Both the position numbers and the translations under genes were made by a program. The notes beneath the pieces were generated by a model. The model was given only the letters and a program-made list of their open reading frames with translations. It ran no database searches and had not been told where the DNA came from. A DNA stretch of 64,000 nt from Microbacterium sp. B35-30 (GTDB taxonomy: Bacteria; Actinomycetota; Actinomycetes; Actinomycetales; Microbacteriaceae): positions 1 through 64,000 of the forward strand of contig NZ_MWLQ01000016.1 in NCBI RefSeq assembly GCF_010634855.1, written 5' to 3'. Shown here piece by piece: positions 35,448 to 44,166 of the stretch; positions within the stretch are counted from its first letter, which is position 1, and every line of letters begins with the position of its first letter.

Positions 35448-36944
35448 CTACCGCTCGGGAAGGCCGTCGAGCTCGTCCTGCCGCGGCGCGTAGTCGATGT
35501 GGCCGCCGTCGGCGTCGAACGCCTGCACCGGCCGGCGGGGCGACCATACCTCCCAGCCCGGATCGCCGCTCACGACGAACGAGACCCAGGCGCCGTGCAT
35601 CGCGTCGGCGAGCGCCTGCGGGCCGTTCGGACCGCCGATGCCGATCGCGTCCGGCTGCCCGAGGCGGTCGAAGACGAACCCGAGCTCCATGACGTGCGCG
35701 GCGCCGAGTCGGTCGACGGGGCTCCGCCACCGGAACTCGTAGACCCAGGTCGCCGAATCGGCCGCCGACACGCGACCGTCGGCGAACCGCGTGATCGGCC
35801 CACGCAGCAGCATGTCGGTCATCACCTCGCCGAGCACCTCGCCGGGCGAGGCGTCCCGCCGTCGCGCGCGATGCGCACGCACGATGCCTGCGGGGACACG
35901 GGCAGCGAGCCGCGCCGCGGCCACGGTGAGCCACGTCGCCTTGTCGACCGCACCCGAGGGCACGAGCCACAGCCGGTACTCCTCGCTCGTGCAGCCGATG
36001 AGGACCGGGATGCCGCGGCCCGCCCCCGCCAGCAGCGCGTCCAGCGGATTGCGCGGCACGGCCTCGCCGCCGATCGCGAGCGCGACAGTCGGACCGCCGC
36101 CGAGCGGCGAGCCTCCCGCCGCCACGGCCGTCTGCTGCGCCACGAGGTCGGCCGCGGGCACGGCGGCGAACCCCGCACGCGTCGCGGCGACCTTGAGCCG
36201 CTTCGCGATCTCGCGCGTCATGCGCCCCGCCCTCTTCGGGGGCTGCGCCACCAGTGGCCCGGACTGCAGGATCGCCCGGTCGAACAGCTCCCTCGCGTGA
36301 GGCAGGGCGAGGAGGGCGGTCAGCGTGTTGGCCCCGGCTGAGTGCCCCATGACGGTGACCCGAGCCGGGTCCCCGCCGAACGCCGCGACCTCGCGGCGCA
36401 CCCAGCGCAGGGCGGCCTCCTGGTCGAGGACGCCGAGATTCTGCGGCACGTCGTCGAGCACCGCGAAGCCCTCCTGGCCGAGGCGGTACTGGATCGACAC
36501 GAATACGATGCCGTGGCGGGCGAACCGCTCGCCGTCATAGGTCGGCAGCGCGGCCGTGCCGCGCGTCAGCGCGCCGCCGTGCACGAACACCAGCACCGGA
36601 AGCGCCGCTTGCGGTGCGCGGTCGGAGGGCGTCCACACGTTGACCGTCAGGATCTCGTCGCCCGGCACCTCCACGGTGGAGAGGTAGGTGGCGACCGCCG
36701 GTGCGTACGGGCGCTGCGGCGCCGTCGGACCGAAGGACGAGGCATCCCGCTCGCCGTCCCATGGGGGTAGGGGCGCCGGAGGAGCGAACCGGAGTTCACC
36801 GACCGGCGGCGCCGCGTACGGGATGCCGAGAAAGCGGTCGATGCCGCCCTCGCGGGTGCCGCGGATGCTGCCCGCGCTCACCGTCACCACCGGCGAAGCC
36901 GACGCGGGCGTGGCTGAACGGGCTTCGGTCGCGGCATCCGTCAT
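35448..36944 (-). CDS. Type B carboxylesterase/lipase
   Basis: Carboxylesterase-family enzyme of 498 aa. The nucleophile Ser202 lies in GHSAGAN, VFVHGGAL forms the oxyanion hole, the acidic residue is in GCTSEEYRLW, and the His is in DAMHGAWVSF. The typical FLGIPYAAPPVGELRF start block is present. No signal peptide, so it is probably cytoplasmic; natural substrate unknown. The ATG at 36944 follows GAGGGG; the in-frame start at 36965 is less likely. It stops 13 bp before the alpha/beta hydrolase start. Confidence 0.9.
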   Translation of the reverse strand: MTDAATEARSATPASASPVVTVSAGSIRGTREGGIDRFLGIPYAAPPVGELRFAPPAPLPPWDGERDASSFGPTAPQRPYAPAVATYLSTVEVPGDEILTVNVWTPSDRAPQAALPVLVFVHGGALTRGTAALPTYDGERFARHGIVFVSIQYRLGQEGFAVLDDVPQNLGVLDQEAALRWVRREVAAFGGDPARVTVMGHSAGANTLTALLALPHARELFDRAILQSGPLVAQPPKRAGRMTREIAKRLKVAATRAGFAAVPAADLVAQQTAVAAGGSPLGGGPTVALAIGGEAVPRNPLDALLAGAGRGIPVLIGCTSEEYRLWLVPSGAVDKATWLTVAAARLAARVPAGIVRAHRARRRDASPGEVLGEVMTDMLLRGPITRFADGRVSAADSATWVYEFRWRSPVDRLGAAHVMELGFVFDRLGQPDAIGIGGPNGPQALADAMHGAWVSFVVSGDPGWEVWSPRRPVQAFDADGGHIDYAPRQDELDGLPER

Positions 36945-37040
36945 GTCATCCCCTCTGGCGCGCACCGTCGCACGCTCGCACTCAGACTCAGCCAGCGCGG
37001 GACTCAGTGTCGAGCGAGGGTGGGTACGGGTGGGCCCGGC

Positions 37041-37046
37041 TAGTCT
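37041..37046 (+). promoter_or_regulatory. Putative -10 box of the acyltransferase gene
   Basis: TAGTCT followed by a 26-nt leader containing GAGAGGTGA before the ATG at 37073. Confidence 0.4.
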
Positions 37047-37072
37047 GGTCAGCGCCCCGGCGAGAGGTGACG

Positions 37073-38248
37073 ATGACCGGCAGCAGCGCTCCCCCCACGG
37101 CGACCACCCCGGCGGGACAGGTCGCCCGCCCGCGACGGCGCACGCCTTTCTGGGACAACGCGCGCTTCGCGTGCATCGTCCTCGTGGTGCTCGGCCACGC
37201 CGTGCAGCGGCTGACCTACGACTCCGATATCGCGCTCAGCCTCTATCTCGTCGTCTACGCCTTCCACATGCCGGCATTCGCCGTGATCTCGGGTTACTTC
37301 TCGAAGTCGGACGCCCCGACCAGAAGGCAGATGGCGCGCGTCATCACCGACATCCTCGTGCCGTACGTCGTCTTCGAGGGGCTGTGGACGCTCACGAAGT
37401 GGCTCGTCGAGGGGCAGGCGAACCCCAACCTCACCCAGCCGTCGTGGACGCTGTGGTTCCTGCTGGCGCTCGGAATCTTCCGCGTCGTGCTGCCCTACCT
37501 CGCGCTGCTGCGCTGGCCGCTCCTGTGGACGGTCGTCATCTCGATCGGCGCCGGCTACCTGCCCAACATCGACTCGACGTTCTCCTTGTCGCGGACACTC
37601 GGACTGCTCCCGTTCTTCACGCTCGGCTGGTGGCTGCGCGAACACGACATCGTCGCGCGCCTGCGCCTCCTCGATCGGCGCCCGTGGTGGGTGTTCGCCG
37701 CTGGCCTGGGCCTTTTCGCGGTCGCCGCGTGGGCGGCCTGGTTCTTCGTCGATGAGTGGCGCGCGATGAACCTGCGCGAATGGCTCTTCTACGACGAGAA
37801 CTACGCCTCCATCGGCGGAACGCAGTGGTGGGCCGGTGGCGTGAGGCTGACCCTCATGATCGTCGCGGTGCTGCTGTCGACGGCGTTCTTCGCCCTCCTT
37901 CCACGCGGCACGCACTGGTGGACGCACTTCGGTCAGTACACGATGTACGTCTATCTGCTGCACTCGTTCGTGCTCTATCCCTTCCGCGAGAGCGGCGTGC
38001 TGCGCAACGCCGAGCCCACGTGGCTGTGGCTGCCGCTCGTGATCGTGGGCTCGGTGCTCATCGCCCTGGGACTGGCCACCAGACCGGTGCGGCGGCTGTT
38101 CCGCCCGCTGGTCGAGCCGCGCCCCGCGTGGCTCTTCGCCGATCTCACGCTCGCCCGACGCGAGGGCCGGCGGAGCGATCCCACGGGCTCGCGCCGACCG
38201 CGGGAGGAACCGCGGATGCCTCGGCCCGACCCGCGCCAGAACGGCTGA
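37073..38248 (+). CDS. Acyltransferase family 3 membrane protein
   Basis: Integral membrane acyltransferase of 391 aa with about ten hydrophobic segments. It begins with the family's FWDNARFACIVLVVLGHAVQ (catalytic-type His) and AFHMPAFAVISGYFSK blocks. These enzymes O-acylate envelope polysaccharides or small molecules; the acceptor is unknown. The C-terminal tail is basic and cytoplasmic. Divergent from the carboxylesterase. Confidence 0.88.
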   Translation: MTGSSAPPTATTPAGQVARPRRRTPFWDNARFACIVLVVLGHAVQRLTYDSDIALSLYLVVYAFHMPAFAVISGYFSKSDAPTRRQMARVITDILVPYVVFEGLWTLTKWLVEGQANPNLTQPSWTLWFLLALGIFRVVLPYLALLRWPLLWTVVISIGAGYLPNIDSTFSLSRTLGLLPFFTLGWWLREHDIVARLRLLDRRPWWVFAAGLGLFAVAAWAAWFFVDEWRAMNLREWLFYDENYASIGGTQWWAGGVRLTLMIVAVLLSTAFFALLPRGTHWWTHFGQYTMYVYLLHSFVLYPFRESGVLRNAEPTWLWLPLVIVGSVLIALGLATRPVRRLFRPLVEPRPAWLFADLTLARREGRRSDPTGSRRPREEPRMPRPDPRQNG

Positions 38249-38310
38249 GCGGCCGGTCCACGACGCTCTCTGTCCGGTCGCTGTGCCGATCGGATCGGCT
38301 GGCGATGCGG

Positions 38311-39261
38311 TCAGCCGGCCGCCCGCGTGTACCGGTCGGCGAGTCGAAGAAGGTGCGGCACCAGCTCGGCGGGCGAGTCGACGGTGAAGTCCATGCCGAG
38401 CATGCCGATGTACGCGGCGATCGTCTCGAGGCTGTCGGCACCCGTCAGGAGCACCGAGGTCGCCGGATCGACCGCCTCCACGACGCCGACCGTCGGATTG
38501 ATCCGTGCGATCACCCTGTCGGCGGGCGCCGCGATGCGCAGGCGCGCGTGCACCTTCCAGCCGCCCGCCGCGATGGATCGCAGCGCGAACGCGGTGAAGT
38601 CGCCGCCCGGCACCGAGACGGGCTCGAAGGGGCGGCGCGTGGGCATCCGGGGCTCGATCCAGTCGAGGCGGAAGGTCTCCCACTCGTCGATCTCCGGATC
38701 GCGCGCCACGAGGTACCAGCGACGCTGCCAGCTGAGCAGGCGGTAGGGCTCCACCCTTCGCGGGACGCCGCGATCGTCGAATCTCAGCCACTCCCGAGCG
38801 TGCACGGCCTGGGCGACGGCGCTGAGCACATGCGGGTCGACCTCCGGATCCGGGGCGTCCGTCCCGATGTTCTCGGGCCCGCTGTCCACCGTGGCGGCGA
38901 CCGCGTCGACGGTCGGCCGCAGCCGCTCGGGCAGCACCTGCAGCAGCTTCGCCAGCGCGCGGGTGCCGGCCTCCTCGACGCCCGCCACGCCGCGCGCCAC
39001 CCGAAGCCCGATCGCCACCGCGACCGCCTCGTCGTCGTCGAGCAGGAGCGGCGGCAGCTTGCCGCCGGCCGCGAGGCGGTATGAGCCGGCCCGGCCGCGC
39101 TCTGCCTCCACCGGATAGCCGAGTGTGCGAAGTCGCTCGATGTCGTTGCGGACGGTCCGCACCGACACGTCGAGACGGGCGGCGAGTTCGGGGCCCGGCC
39201 ACCGCGGGCGGCTCTGGAGCAGGGCCAGGAGGGCGAGCATCCGGGCGGACGTGTCGGCCAT
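38311..39261 (-). CDS. YafY-type HTH/WYL transcriptional regulator
   Basis: DNA-binding protein of 316 aa: an N-terminal HTH_11 winged helix (LLQSRPRWPGPELAARLDVS, then VRTVRNDIERLRTLGYPVEA) and a WYL domain around YRLLSWQRRWYLVARDPE, followed by a WCX-type region. Such proteins respond to ligands or nucleic acids. Divergent by 68 bp from the epoxide hydrolase, its likely target. The start at 39261 (MADTSARML) trims a non-conserved upstream stretch. Confidence 0.9.
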   Translation of the reverse strand: MADTSARMLALLALLQSRPRWPGPELAARLDVSVRTVRNDIERLRTLGYPVEAERGRAGSYRLAAGGKLPPLLLDDDEAVAVAIGLRVARGVAGVEEAGTRALAKLLQVLPERLRPTVDAVAATVDSGPENIGTDAPDPEVDPHVLSAVAQAVHAREWLRFDDRGVPRRVEPYRLLSWQRRWYLVARDPEIDEWETFRLDWIEPRMPTRRPFEPVSVPGGDFTAFALRSIAAGGWKVHARLRIAAPADRVIARINPTVGVVEAVDPATSVLLTGADSLETIAAYIGMLGMDFTVDSPAELVPHLLRLADRYTRAAG

Positions 39262-39316
39262 CGCGAACTCGATTCGACGGGTGGATAAGAGGAAGAGAAC
39301 GTGCCTGTTTTGACCG

Positions 39317-39322
39317 TAACGT
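39317..39322 (+). promoter_or_regulatory. Putative leaderless -10 box of the epoxide hydrolase gene
   Basis: TAACGT ends seven nucleotides before the ATG at 39330, in the shared region with the WYL regulator. Confidence 0.5.
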
Positions 39323-39329
39323 CGAAGAC

Positions 39330-40472
39330 ATGAACACCGCAACCACCTCCACCGCAGACATCCGCCCCTTCCGCATCGACGTGCCGCAAGCAGCGGTCGA
39401 TGACCTCGCCGACCGCCTCGCCCGCACCCGTCTGCCCCAGCCCGCGCCGTCCGACGACTGGGACTCGGGCACGCCGATCTCGTATCTCGCCGAAGCCGTC
39501 GCGCGCTGGCGCGACGGGTTCGACTGGCGTGCCGCCGAGGCGCGCATGAACGAGTTCCCCCACTTCACCACCGAGATCGACGGGCAGACGATCCACTTCC
39601 TGCACGTCCGCTCCCCGCACGATGGTGCGACGCCGCTGATCCTCGCCCACACCTACCCGGGATCCTTCGTCGACTACCTCGACATGATCGGCCCGCTCGT
39701 CGACCCGGTCGCGCACGGCGGCCGCGCCGAGGACGCCTTCGACGTGGTCGTGCCCGACGCGCCCGGCTTCGGCTTCAGCCAGCCCGTCGCCGATTCCGGC
39801 TGGACGGTCGGCCGCGTCGCCGCCGCATACGACACGCTCATGCGCCGGCTCGGCTACGAGTCCTACGGCATCCATGGCAGCGACAACGGCGCGATGGTCG
39901 CCCGCGAGCTCGGCCTCCTCGACCCGGAGGGGTTCCTCGGCCTGCACGTGCTGCAGCTGTTCTCGTTCCCGTCGGGCGATCCGGCCGAGTTCGAGAAGCT
40001 CGAGCCGCAGGACTACGCCGGCCTCGAGCACATGCAGTGGTTCCAGTCGGTGGGCGCCTACAACACGATGAACGCCGCCCGCCCGCAGACGATCGCCGCC
40101 GCCCTGTCGGACTCCCCCGTCGGCCACCTCGCCTACGCCGAGCTGTTCAACTCGTTCGGCAACGGCACCGCCCTCGTGCCGCTCGACGCGATCCTCACCG
40201 AGGTGAGCGTCGCGTGGTTCGCCAACGCGTCGGCGGGCATGAGCCGCGCCTACCGCGACAACGCGCTGGCCGAGGCCGAGCCTCGGGTGAGCGACGCGCG
40301 CACCGGCGTCGCCGTCTTCAAGGACGACTTCCAGACCATCAAGGTGTTCGCCGAGCGCGACAACTCGAACATCGTCCACTGGAGCCGCTTCGAACGTGGC
40401 GGCCACTACGCGGCCCTCGAGGTCCCGGAGCTGGTGGTCGGCGACATCCGCGCCTTCTTCGCCCGCCGCTGA
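39330..40472 (+). CDS. Epoxide hydrolase (EHN family)
   Basis: Epoxide hydrolase of 380 aa with an N-terminal EHN domain (about 10-115) and an alpha/beta-hydrolase domain. The nucleophile is Asp185 in HGSDNGAM, LAHTYPGSF is the oxyanion loop and the catalytic His lies in GGHYAALE. The xenobiotic or natural substrate is unknown. The divergent WYL regulator probably controls it. A 62-bp palindrome lies shortly downstream. Confidence 0.9.
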   Translation: MNTATTSTADIRPFRIDVPQAAVDDLADRLARTRLPQPAPSDDWDSGTPISYLAEAVARWRDGFDWRAAEARMNEFPHFTTEIDGQTIHFLHVRSPHDGATPLILAHTYPGSFVDYLDMIGPLVDPVAHGGRAEDAFDVVVPDAPGFGFSQPVADSGWTVGRVAAAYDTLMRRLGYESYGIHGSDNGAMVARELGLLDPEGFLGLHVLQLFSFPSGDPAEFEKLEPQDYAGLEHMQWFQSVGAYNTMNAARPQTIAAALSDSPVGHLAYAELFNSFGNGTALVPLDAILTEVSVAWFANASAGMSRAYRDNALAEAEPRVSDARTGVAVFKDDFQTIKVFAERDNSNIVHWSRFERGGHYAALEVPELVVGDIRAFFARR

Positions 40473-40511
40473 TCCCCCGCGCTTCCCTCCGCCCCGCCCC
40501 TCTTCCCTCAT

Positions 40512-40573
40512 GTTGAGTTGGCGTATATGTACGCGACACGCCGGCGTGTCGCGTACATATACGCCAAGTCAAC
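40512..40573. repeat. 62-bp near-perfect palindrome
   Basis: Two 31-nt arms (40512-40542 and 40543-40573) meet with no spacer and differ at a single position. The arms contain GGCGTATATGTACGCGACAC, more AT-rich than the surroundings. Outside them, CTCTTCCC and GGGAAGAG extend the symmetry imperfectly. It could act as a terminator after the epoxide hydrolase gene, but the size and absence of a loop are unusual; a relic of a small mobile repeat is possible. Confidence 0.8.
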
Positions 40574-40632
40574 GGGGAAGAGAGCGGGGCGGGGGTGCGC
40601 GAGAGCGAGGCGAAACGGGAGGCAACAAACAG

Positions 40633-40652
40633 ACGGATGCCGCGGCATCCGT
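40633..40652. promoter_or_regulatory. 20-bp palindrome abutting the oxygenase -10 box
   Basis: ACGGATGCCGCGGCATCCGT is perfectly symmetric and ends two nucleotides before TACTCT (40654-40659), filling the -35/spacer region of the predicted promoter. Confidence 0.5.
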
Positions 40653-40653
40653 T

Positions 40654-40659
40654 TACTCT
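40654..40659 (+). promoter_or_regulatory. Putative leaderless -10 box of the 2OG-Fe oxygenase gene
   Basis: TACTCT ends six nucleotides before the ATG at 40666. Confidence 0.5.
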
Positions 40660-40665
40660 CGCCTC

Positions 40666-41706
40666 ATGACCGAGCTGAACTTGCCGATCCTCGACCTCTC
40701 GCGGCTCGACGAGGGACCGGAGGCCGCCGCGCAGTTCCGCGACGATCTGCGCGCGGCGACGCACGACGTCGGCTTCTTCTACCTGACCGGGACGGGTATC
40801 TCACCCGAGCTGGAAGCCCGCCTGCACCGCGCCGCCCGCGACTTCTTCGCCCTCCCCGAAGCCGACAAGCTCGCCATCGAGAACGTCAACAGCCCGCACT
40901 TCCGGGGCTACACGCGCATCGGCGGCGAGCGTACGCAGGGCAAAGTCGACTGGCGGGAGCAGATCGACATCGGACCGGAGCGAGCGGCAGTGTCGGATGC
41001 CGATGCCCCGGACTTCGCGCGGCTCATCGGCCCGAACCTCTGGCCCGACGCGCAGCCCGAGCTGCGGGAGGTCGTCTCGGAGTGGCACGACCACCTGTCG
41101 GGCGTCGCACGCAGGCTGCTGCGGGCGTGGGCGCTGTCGCTCGGCGCCCCGGAGAGCTACTTCGACGAGCACTTCGGCGAGCCGTCGACCCTCATCAAGA
41201 TCGTCCGGTACCCCGGCAAGGAGGACCCCACGCCCCAGCAAGGCGTCGGAGCGCACAAGGACTCCGGTGTGCTGACGCTGCTCTGGGTCGAGCCCGGCAA
41301 GGGCGGGCTCCAGGTCGAGCGGAGAGACGGCGTCACGGGAGATCAGCACTGGGTGGACGCTCCCCCGGTTCCCGGCGCGTTCGTCGTCAACATCGGCGAG
41401 CTGCTCGAGTACGCGACTCAGGGCTACCTGATCGCGACGAAGCACCGCGTCATCTCCCCCACCTACCCCGACGACCGCATCTCGGTCCCGTTCTTCTTCA
41501 ATCCCGCGCTCGACAAGCGCCTGCCGCTCATCGACCTCCCGGCCGAGCTCGCGGTGCAGGCCCGAGGTGTCACGCAGGACCCGGCGAATCCGATTCACGC
41601 GCTGTACGGCGAGAACGCGCTGAAGTCGCGCCTGCGCGCGCACCCGGACGTCGCCGCGATCCACCATGCGGATCTCGTCGCGGCCCGGGCTGCGGCATCC
41701 GCGTGA
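40666..41706 (+). CDS. 2-oxoglutarate/Fe(II) oxygenase (isopenicillin N synthase-like)
   Basis: Non-haem iron dioxygenase of 346 aa with a DIOX_N domain followed by the 2OG-FeII_Oxy core. The iron ligands are His197 and Asp199 (GAHKDSG) and His260 (ATKHRVISP), and Arg271 (DDRISVPFF) would bind 2-oxoglutarate. The substrate is unknown; fungal and bacterial relatives act on diverse small molecules. It probably starts from a leaderless promoter with a palindrome in the -35 region. The sugar kinase-surE pair follows. Confidence 0.9.
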   Translation: MTELNLPILDLSRLDEGPEAAAQFRDDLRAATHDVGFFYLTGTGISPELEARLHRAARDFFALPEADKLAIENVNSPHFRGYTRIGGERTQGKVDWREQIDIGPERAAVSDADAPDFARLIGPNLWPDAQPELREVVSEWHDHLSGVARRLLRAWALSLGAPESYFDEHFGEPSTLIKIVRYPGKEDPTPQQGVGAHKDSGVLTLLWVEPGKGGLQVERRDGVTGDQHWVDAPPVPGAFVVNIGELLEYATQGYLIATKHRVISPTYPDDRISVPFFFNPALDKRLPLIDLPAELAVQARGVTQDPANPIHALYGENALKSRLRAHPDVAAIHHADLVAARAAASA

Positions 41707-41768
41707 CGCACTTCTTGCAGGTCTCTCCCGCCGGTGCCAGGGGGTGCCGGAGCGTTCGACGCCCCGCC

Positions 41769-41774
41769 TAGCGT
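41769..41774 (+). promoter_or_regulatory. Putative leaderless -10 box of the sugar kinase gene
   Basis: TAGCGT ends six nucleotides before the ATG at 41781. Confidence 0.55.
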
Positions 41775-41780
41775 GGCGGC

Positions 41781-42806
41781 ATGAGCGACGTGACGATCTT
41801 CGCGCCCTCCCCGACGCTCACCGTCACGGTCGAGGAGCACGACGGCGAGCCGGACGTCCACGTGCACGCGGGCGGCCAGGGCGTCTGGCAGGCGCGCATG
41901 CTGCTGCGGCTCGGCGTATCGGTGACGCTGTGCTGCAGCCTCACCGGAGAAATCGGACGGATGCTGCAACACCTCCTGGAAGACGAAGGCATCACCGTCG
42001 CGGGCGTCGAGCGACCCGGGAAGGGCTCCGCGTACGTGCACGACCGCCGCGGCGGCGAGCGCCAGATCATCGCCGAGACGGAGGGCGACCCCCTCGCGCG
42101 CCACGATCTCGACGAGCTCTACGGCGTGACCCTGCGGGAAGGGCTCGCCTCGGGCCTGACGATCCTGAGCGGACCGGCCGGCGACGAAGCGCTCCCGGCC
42201 GACACCTATCGCCGTCTCGCCGCCGACCTGCGAGCCGGCGGTGCCAAGGTGGTCGTCGATCTCGCCGGCGCTCGGCTCGACGCGGCGCTGGAAGGGGGCG
42301 TCGATGTGCTCAAGGTGAGCGACGAAGAGCTCGCGCACGACGGGCGGGTCGACGACGACTCCGCCGTCGCGATCATCGCTGCGATGCGTCGACTGCACGA
42401 CGGCGGAGCGGGCGCGGTGATCGTCTCGCGCTCGCTCGAGCCGACGCTCCTGCTCGACGCCGCCGGAATCCTGGAGGTGAACGCGCCCCGCATGGAGGTC
42501 GCCGACACCCGCGGCGCCGGCGATTCGCTCACCGCGGGCGTCGCGGCCGGCATCGCACGGGGCGAGAGCCTCCGTGACGCCATCGTGACCGGTGCCGCCG
42601 CAGCGGCCCTGAACGTGACCCGGCATGGCCTCGGCACGGGCGACCCCCAGACGATCGCCGCGCTGCGGGCGGCGGTGACGGTGCGGGAGATCGTCGACGA
42701 TGCCGAGGCGGGGATGGAGCAGCCGGTGACCGGACACGTCAGCCCCGACGGACTCGCCGCACTCGCGGAGCCGGCAGCGCCCGCCGAGCCAGGAGAGCAG
42801 CGATGA
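41781..42806 (+). CDS. PfkB family carbohydrate kinase
   Basis: Ribokinase-fold kinase of 341 aa resembling 1-phosphofructokinase/tagatose-6-phosphate kinase. It has the HAGGQGVWQARMLLRLG sugar-binding loop and the ATP/anion-hole motif DTRGAGDSLTAG with catalytic base Asp248. Its substrate is uncertain; no PTS fructose gene is adjacent. A long acidic/proline tail ends the protein. The stop overlaps the surE start (ATGA), so kinase and nucleotidase are made together. Confidence 0.88.
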   Translation: MSDVTIFAPSPTLTVTVEEHDGEPDVHVHAGGQGVWQARMLLRLGVSVTLCCSLTGEIGRMLQHLLEDEGITVAGVERPGKGSAYVHDRRGGERQIIAETEGDPLARHDLDELYGVTLREGLASGLTILSGPAGDEALPADTYRRLAADLRAGGAKVVVDLAGARLDAALEGGVDVLKVSDEELAHDGRVDDDSAVAIIAAMRRLHDGGAGAVIVSRSLEPTLLLDAAGILEVNAPRMEVADTRGAGDSLTAGVAAGIARGESLRDAIVTGAAAAALNVTRHGLGTGDPQTIAALRAAVTVREIVDDAEAGMEQPVTGHVSPDGLAALAEPAAPAEPGEQR

Positions 42807-43594
42807 TGCGCACCCTGATCACCAACGACGACTGCATCGACGCCCCGGGGCTGCACGTCCTGGCCCGTGCCGCCCTCGACGCCGGGCTCGATGTCACCAT
42901 CGCGGCGCCCGTGCGGCAGTCCAGCGGATCCAGCGCATCGATCGTCGCCGCCGAGGAGGACGGACGCATCGCCATCGAGCGGCGCGAGCTGACCGGGCTC
43001 GAGGGCGTCGCGGCCTACGCGGTGCGCGGCGGGCCGGGCCTCATCGCGCTCATCGCGGCGCACGGCGCCTTCGGCGACCCGGCCGAGCTCGTGCTCTCGG
43101 GAGTGAATCACGGCGCGAACGTCGGTCGCGCCATCCTGCACTCCGGCACGGTCGGCGCCGCCCTGACCGGCGGCCTCAACGGCGCGTGGGCTGTCGCGGT
43201 GTCGCTGGACGTCGGCATGAATCCGACGCAGTTCCATTGGGATGCCGCAGCCACGGCCACGATCGGAGTCCTGCCGTTCCTGCTCGAGCGGCCGCGGGGA
43301 ACGGTCCTGAACCTCAACGCGCCGAACTCCCCGGCGAACCGCGGCATCGTGGAGGCAGCTCTCGCCCCGTTCGGTATCGTGCAGACGACGTTGAGCGAGC
43401 GGGACGCCGGCCACATCCGCCTTGCCGTCGAGGACCTGCCCAACACCCCGGAGCCGGGCAGCGACGCCGCACTCCTGGCCGAGGGCTGGGTGACCCTGAC
43501 CGGGCTCGATCCCGTGTCACAGCTTCCGCTCGGCTTCGAGGCGGCCGAGGCATCCGCCCGCCTGTCACAGGGCGCCTCGCCCGGCACGTCATGA
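42803..43594 (+). CDS. surE: 5'/3'-nucleotidase SurE
   Basis: Divalent-metal phosphatase of 263 aa acting on nucleoside monophosphates. Metal ligands Asp9-Asp10 (ITNDDCIDAPG), the Ser in QSSGSSAS and the Asn in SGVNHGANVG are present; the usual Gly after NDD is Cys here. Two tandem ATGs (42803, 42806) follow AGGAGAG. It overlaps the upstream PfkB kinase, suggesting a paired salvage or metabolite-repair role. pcm, a common surE partner, is absent. Confidence 0.9.
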   Translation: MMRTLITNDDCIDAPGLHVLARAALDAGLDVTIAAPVRQSSGSSASIVAAEEDGRIAIERRELTGLEGVAAYAVRGGPGLIALIAAHGAFGDPAELVLSGVNHGANVGRAILHSGTVGAALTGGLNGAWAVAVSLDVGMNPTQFHWDAAATATIGVLPFLLERPRGTVLNLNAPNSPANRGIVEAALAPFGIVQTTLSERDAGHIRLAVEDLPNTPEPGSDAALLAEGWVTLTGLDPVSQLPLGFEAAEASARLSQGASPGTS

Positions 43595-43674
43595 CAGGCA
43601 GCTACCGGCAAGAGGCGGTGAGCAGCACGTAGCGAGGCGGCGAGGGCGAGCGCGGGCCGGCGAGCGGAAAAGGT

Positions 43675-43706
43675 GAAGGCCCCCCCCACACCGCGGGGAG
43701 GCCTTC
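43675..43706 (-). terminator. rpsO terminator
   Basis: GAAGGCC pairs with GGCCTTC, extended inward by an 8-C run against GGGG. On the minus strand it is followed by CACCTTTT, and it lies 36 bp after the rpsO stop. Confidence 0.8.
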
Positions 43707-43741
43707 CAAGAATGTTTCGCGCGATTGTACGCTGGCTGCGA

Positions 43742-44011
43742 TTAGCGGCGCAGTCCGAGACGCTCGATCAGCGACCGGTAACGGTTGATGTCGATGTCCT
43801 GGAGGTAGCCGAGCAGACGACGGCGCTGACCGACCATCAGGAACAGCCCACGACGCGAGTGGTGGTCGTGTTTGTGCTCCTTCAGGTGCTCTGTAAGGTC
43901 CTTGATGCGCTGCGTCAGCATCGCGACCTGCACCTCGGGGGATCCGGTGTCACCGGGGTGCGTCGCGTACTCTTCGATGATCGCCTTCTTGGCGTCTGAT
44001 TCGAGTGGCAT
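43742..44011 (-). CDS. rpsO: 30S ribosomal protein S15
   Basis: Primary 16S rRNA-binding protein of the small-subunit platform, 89 aa, the normal size. It contains the [20 protein letters not shown] block and the [19 protein letters not shown] rRNA-binding block. AAGGGGAT precedes the ATG at 44011. It has its own strong terminator, and pnp, its usual neighbour, is 22 kb downstream in the same orientation. Confidence 0.97.
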   Translation of the reverse strand: MPLESDAKKAIIEEYATHPGDTGSPEVQVAMLTQRIKDLTEHLKEHKHDHHSRRGLFLMVGQRRRLLGYLQDIDINRYRSLIERLGLRR

Positions 44012-44153
44012 AGATGGGATCCCCTTTCTCGTCGTTGCGCGGCGCCCGACGCCTGATGCGCGAGCTCTCTTTATCCGCGGCCGATCTAACGGCAACCTGA
44101 AGAGTCTACCAGCGAACGGATGCCGCGGCGAACGCGCTCCCGTTGAGCCCGGG

Positions 44154-44159
44154 TACGCT
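44154..44159 (+). promoter_or_regulatory. Putative leaderless -10 box upstream of the MFS gene
   Basis: TACGCT ends seven nucleotides before a GTG (44167) that opens a 21-codon frame leading into the MFS gene. Confidence 0.45.
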
Positions 44160-44166
44160 CGAACCC

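Noticed and set aside
43677..43690. C8 homopolymer considered as a phase-variation tract
   Set aside because: It lies in the rpsO terminator stem, outside any coding sequence.
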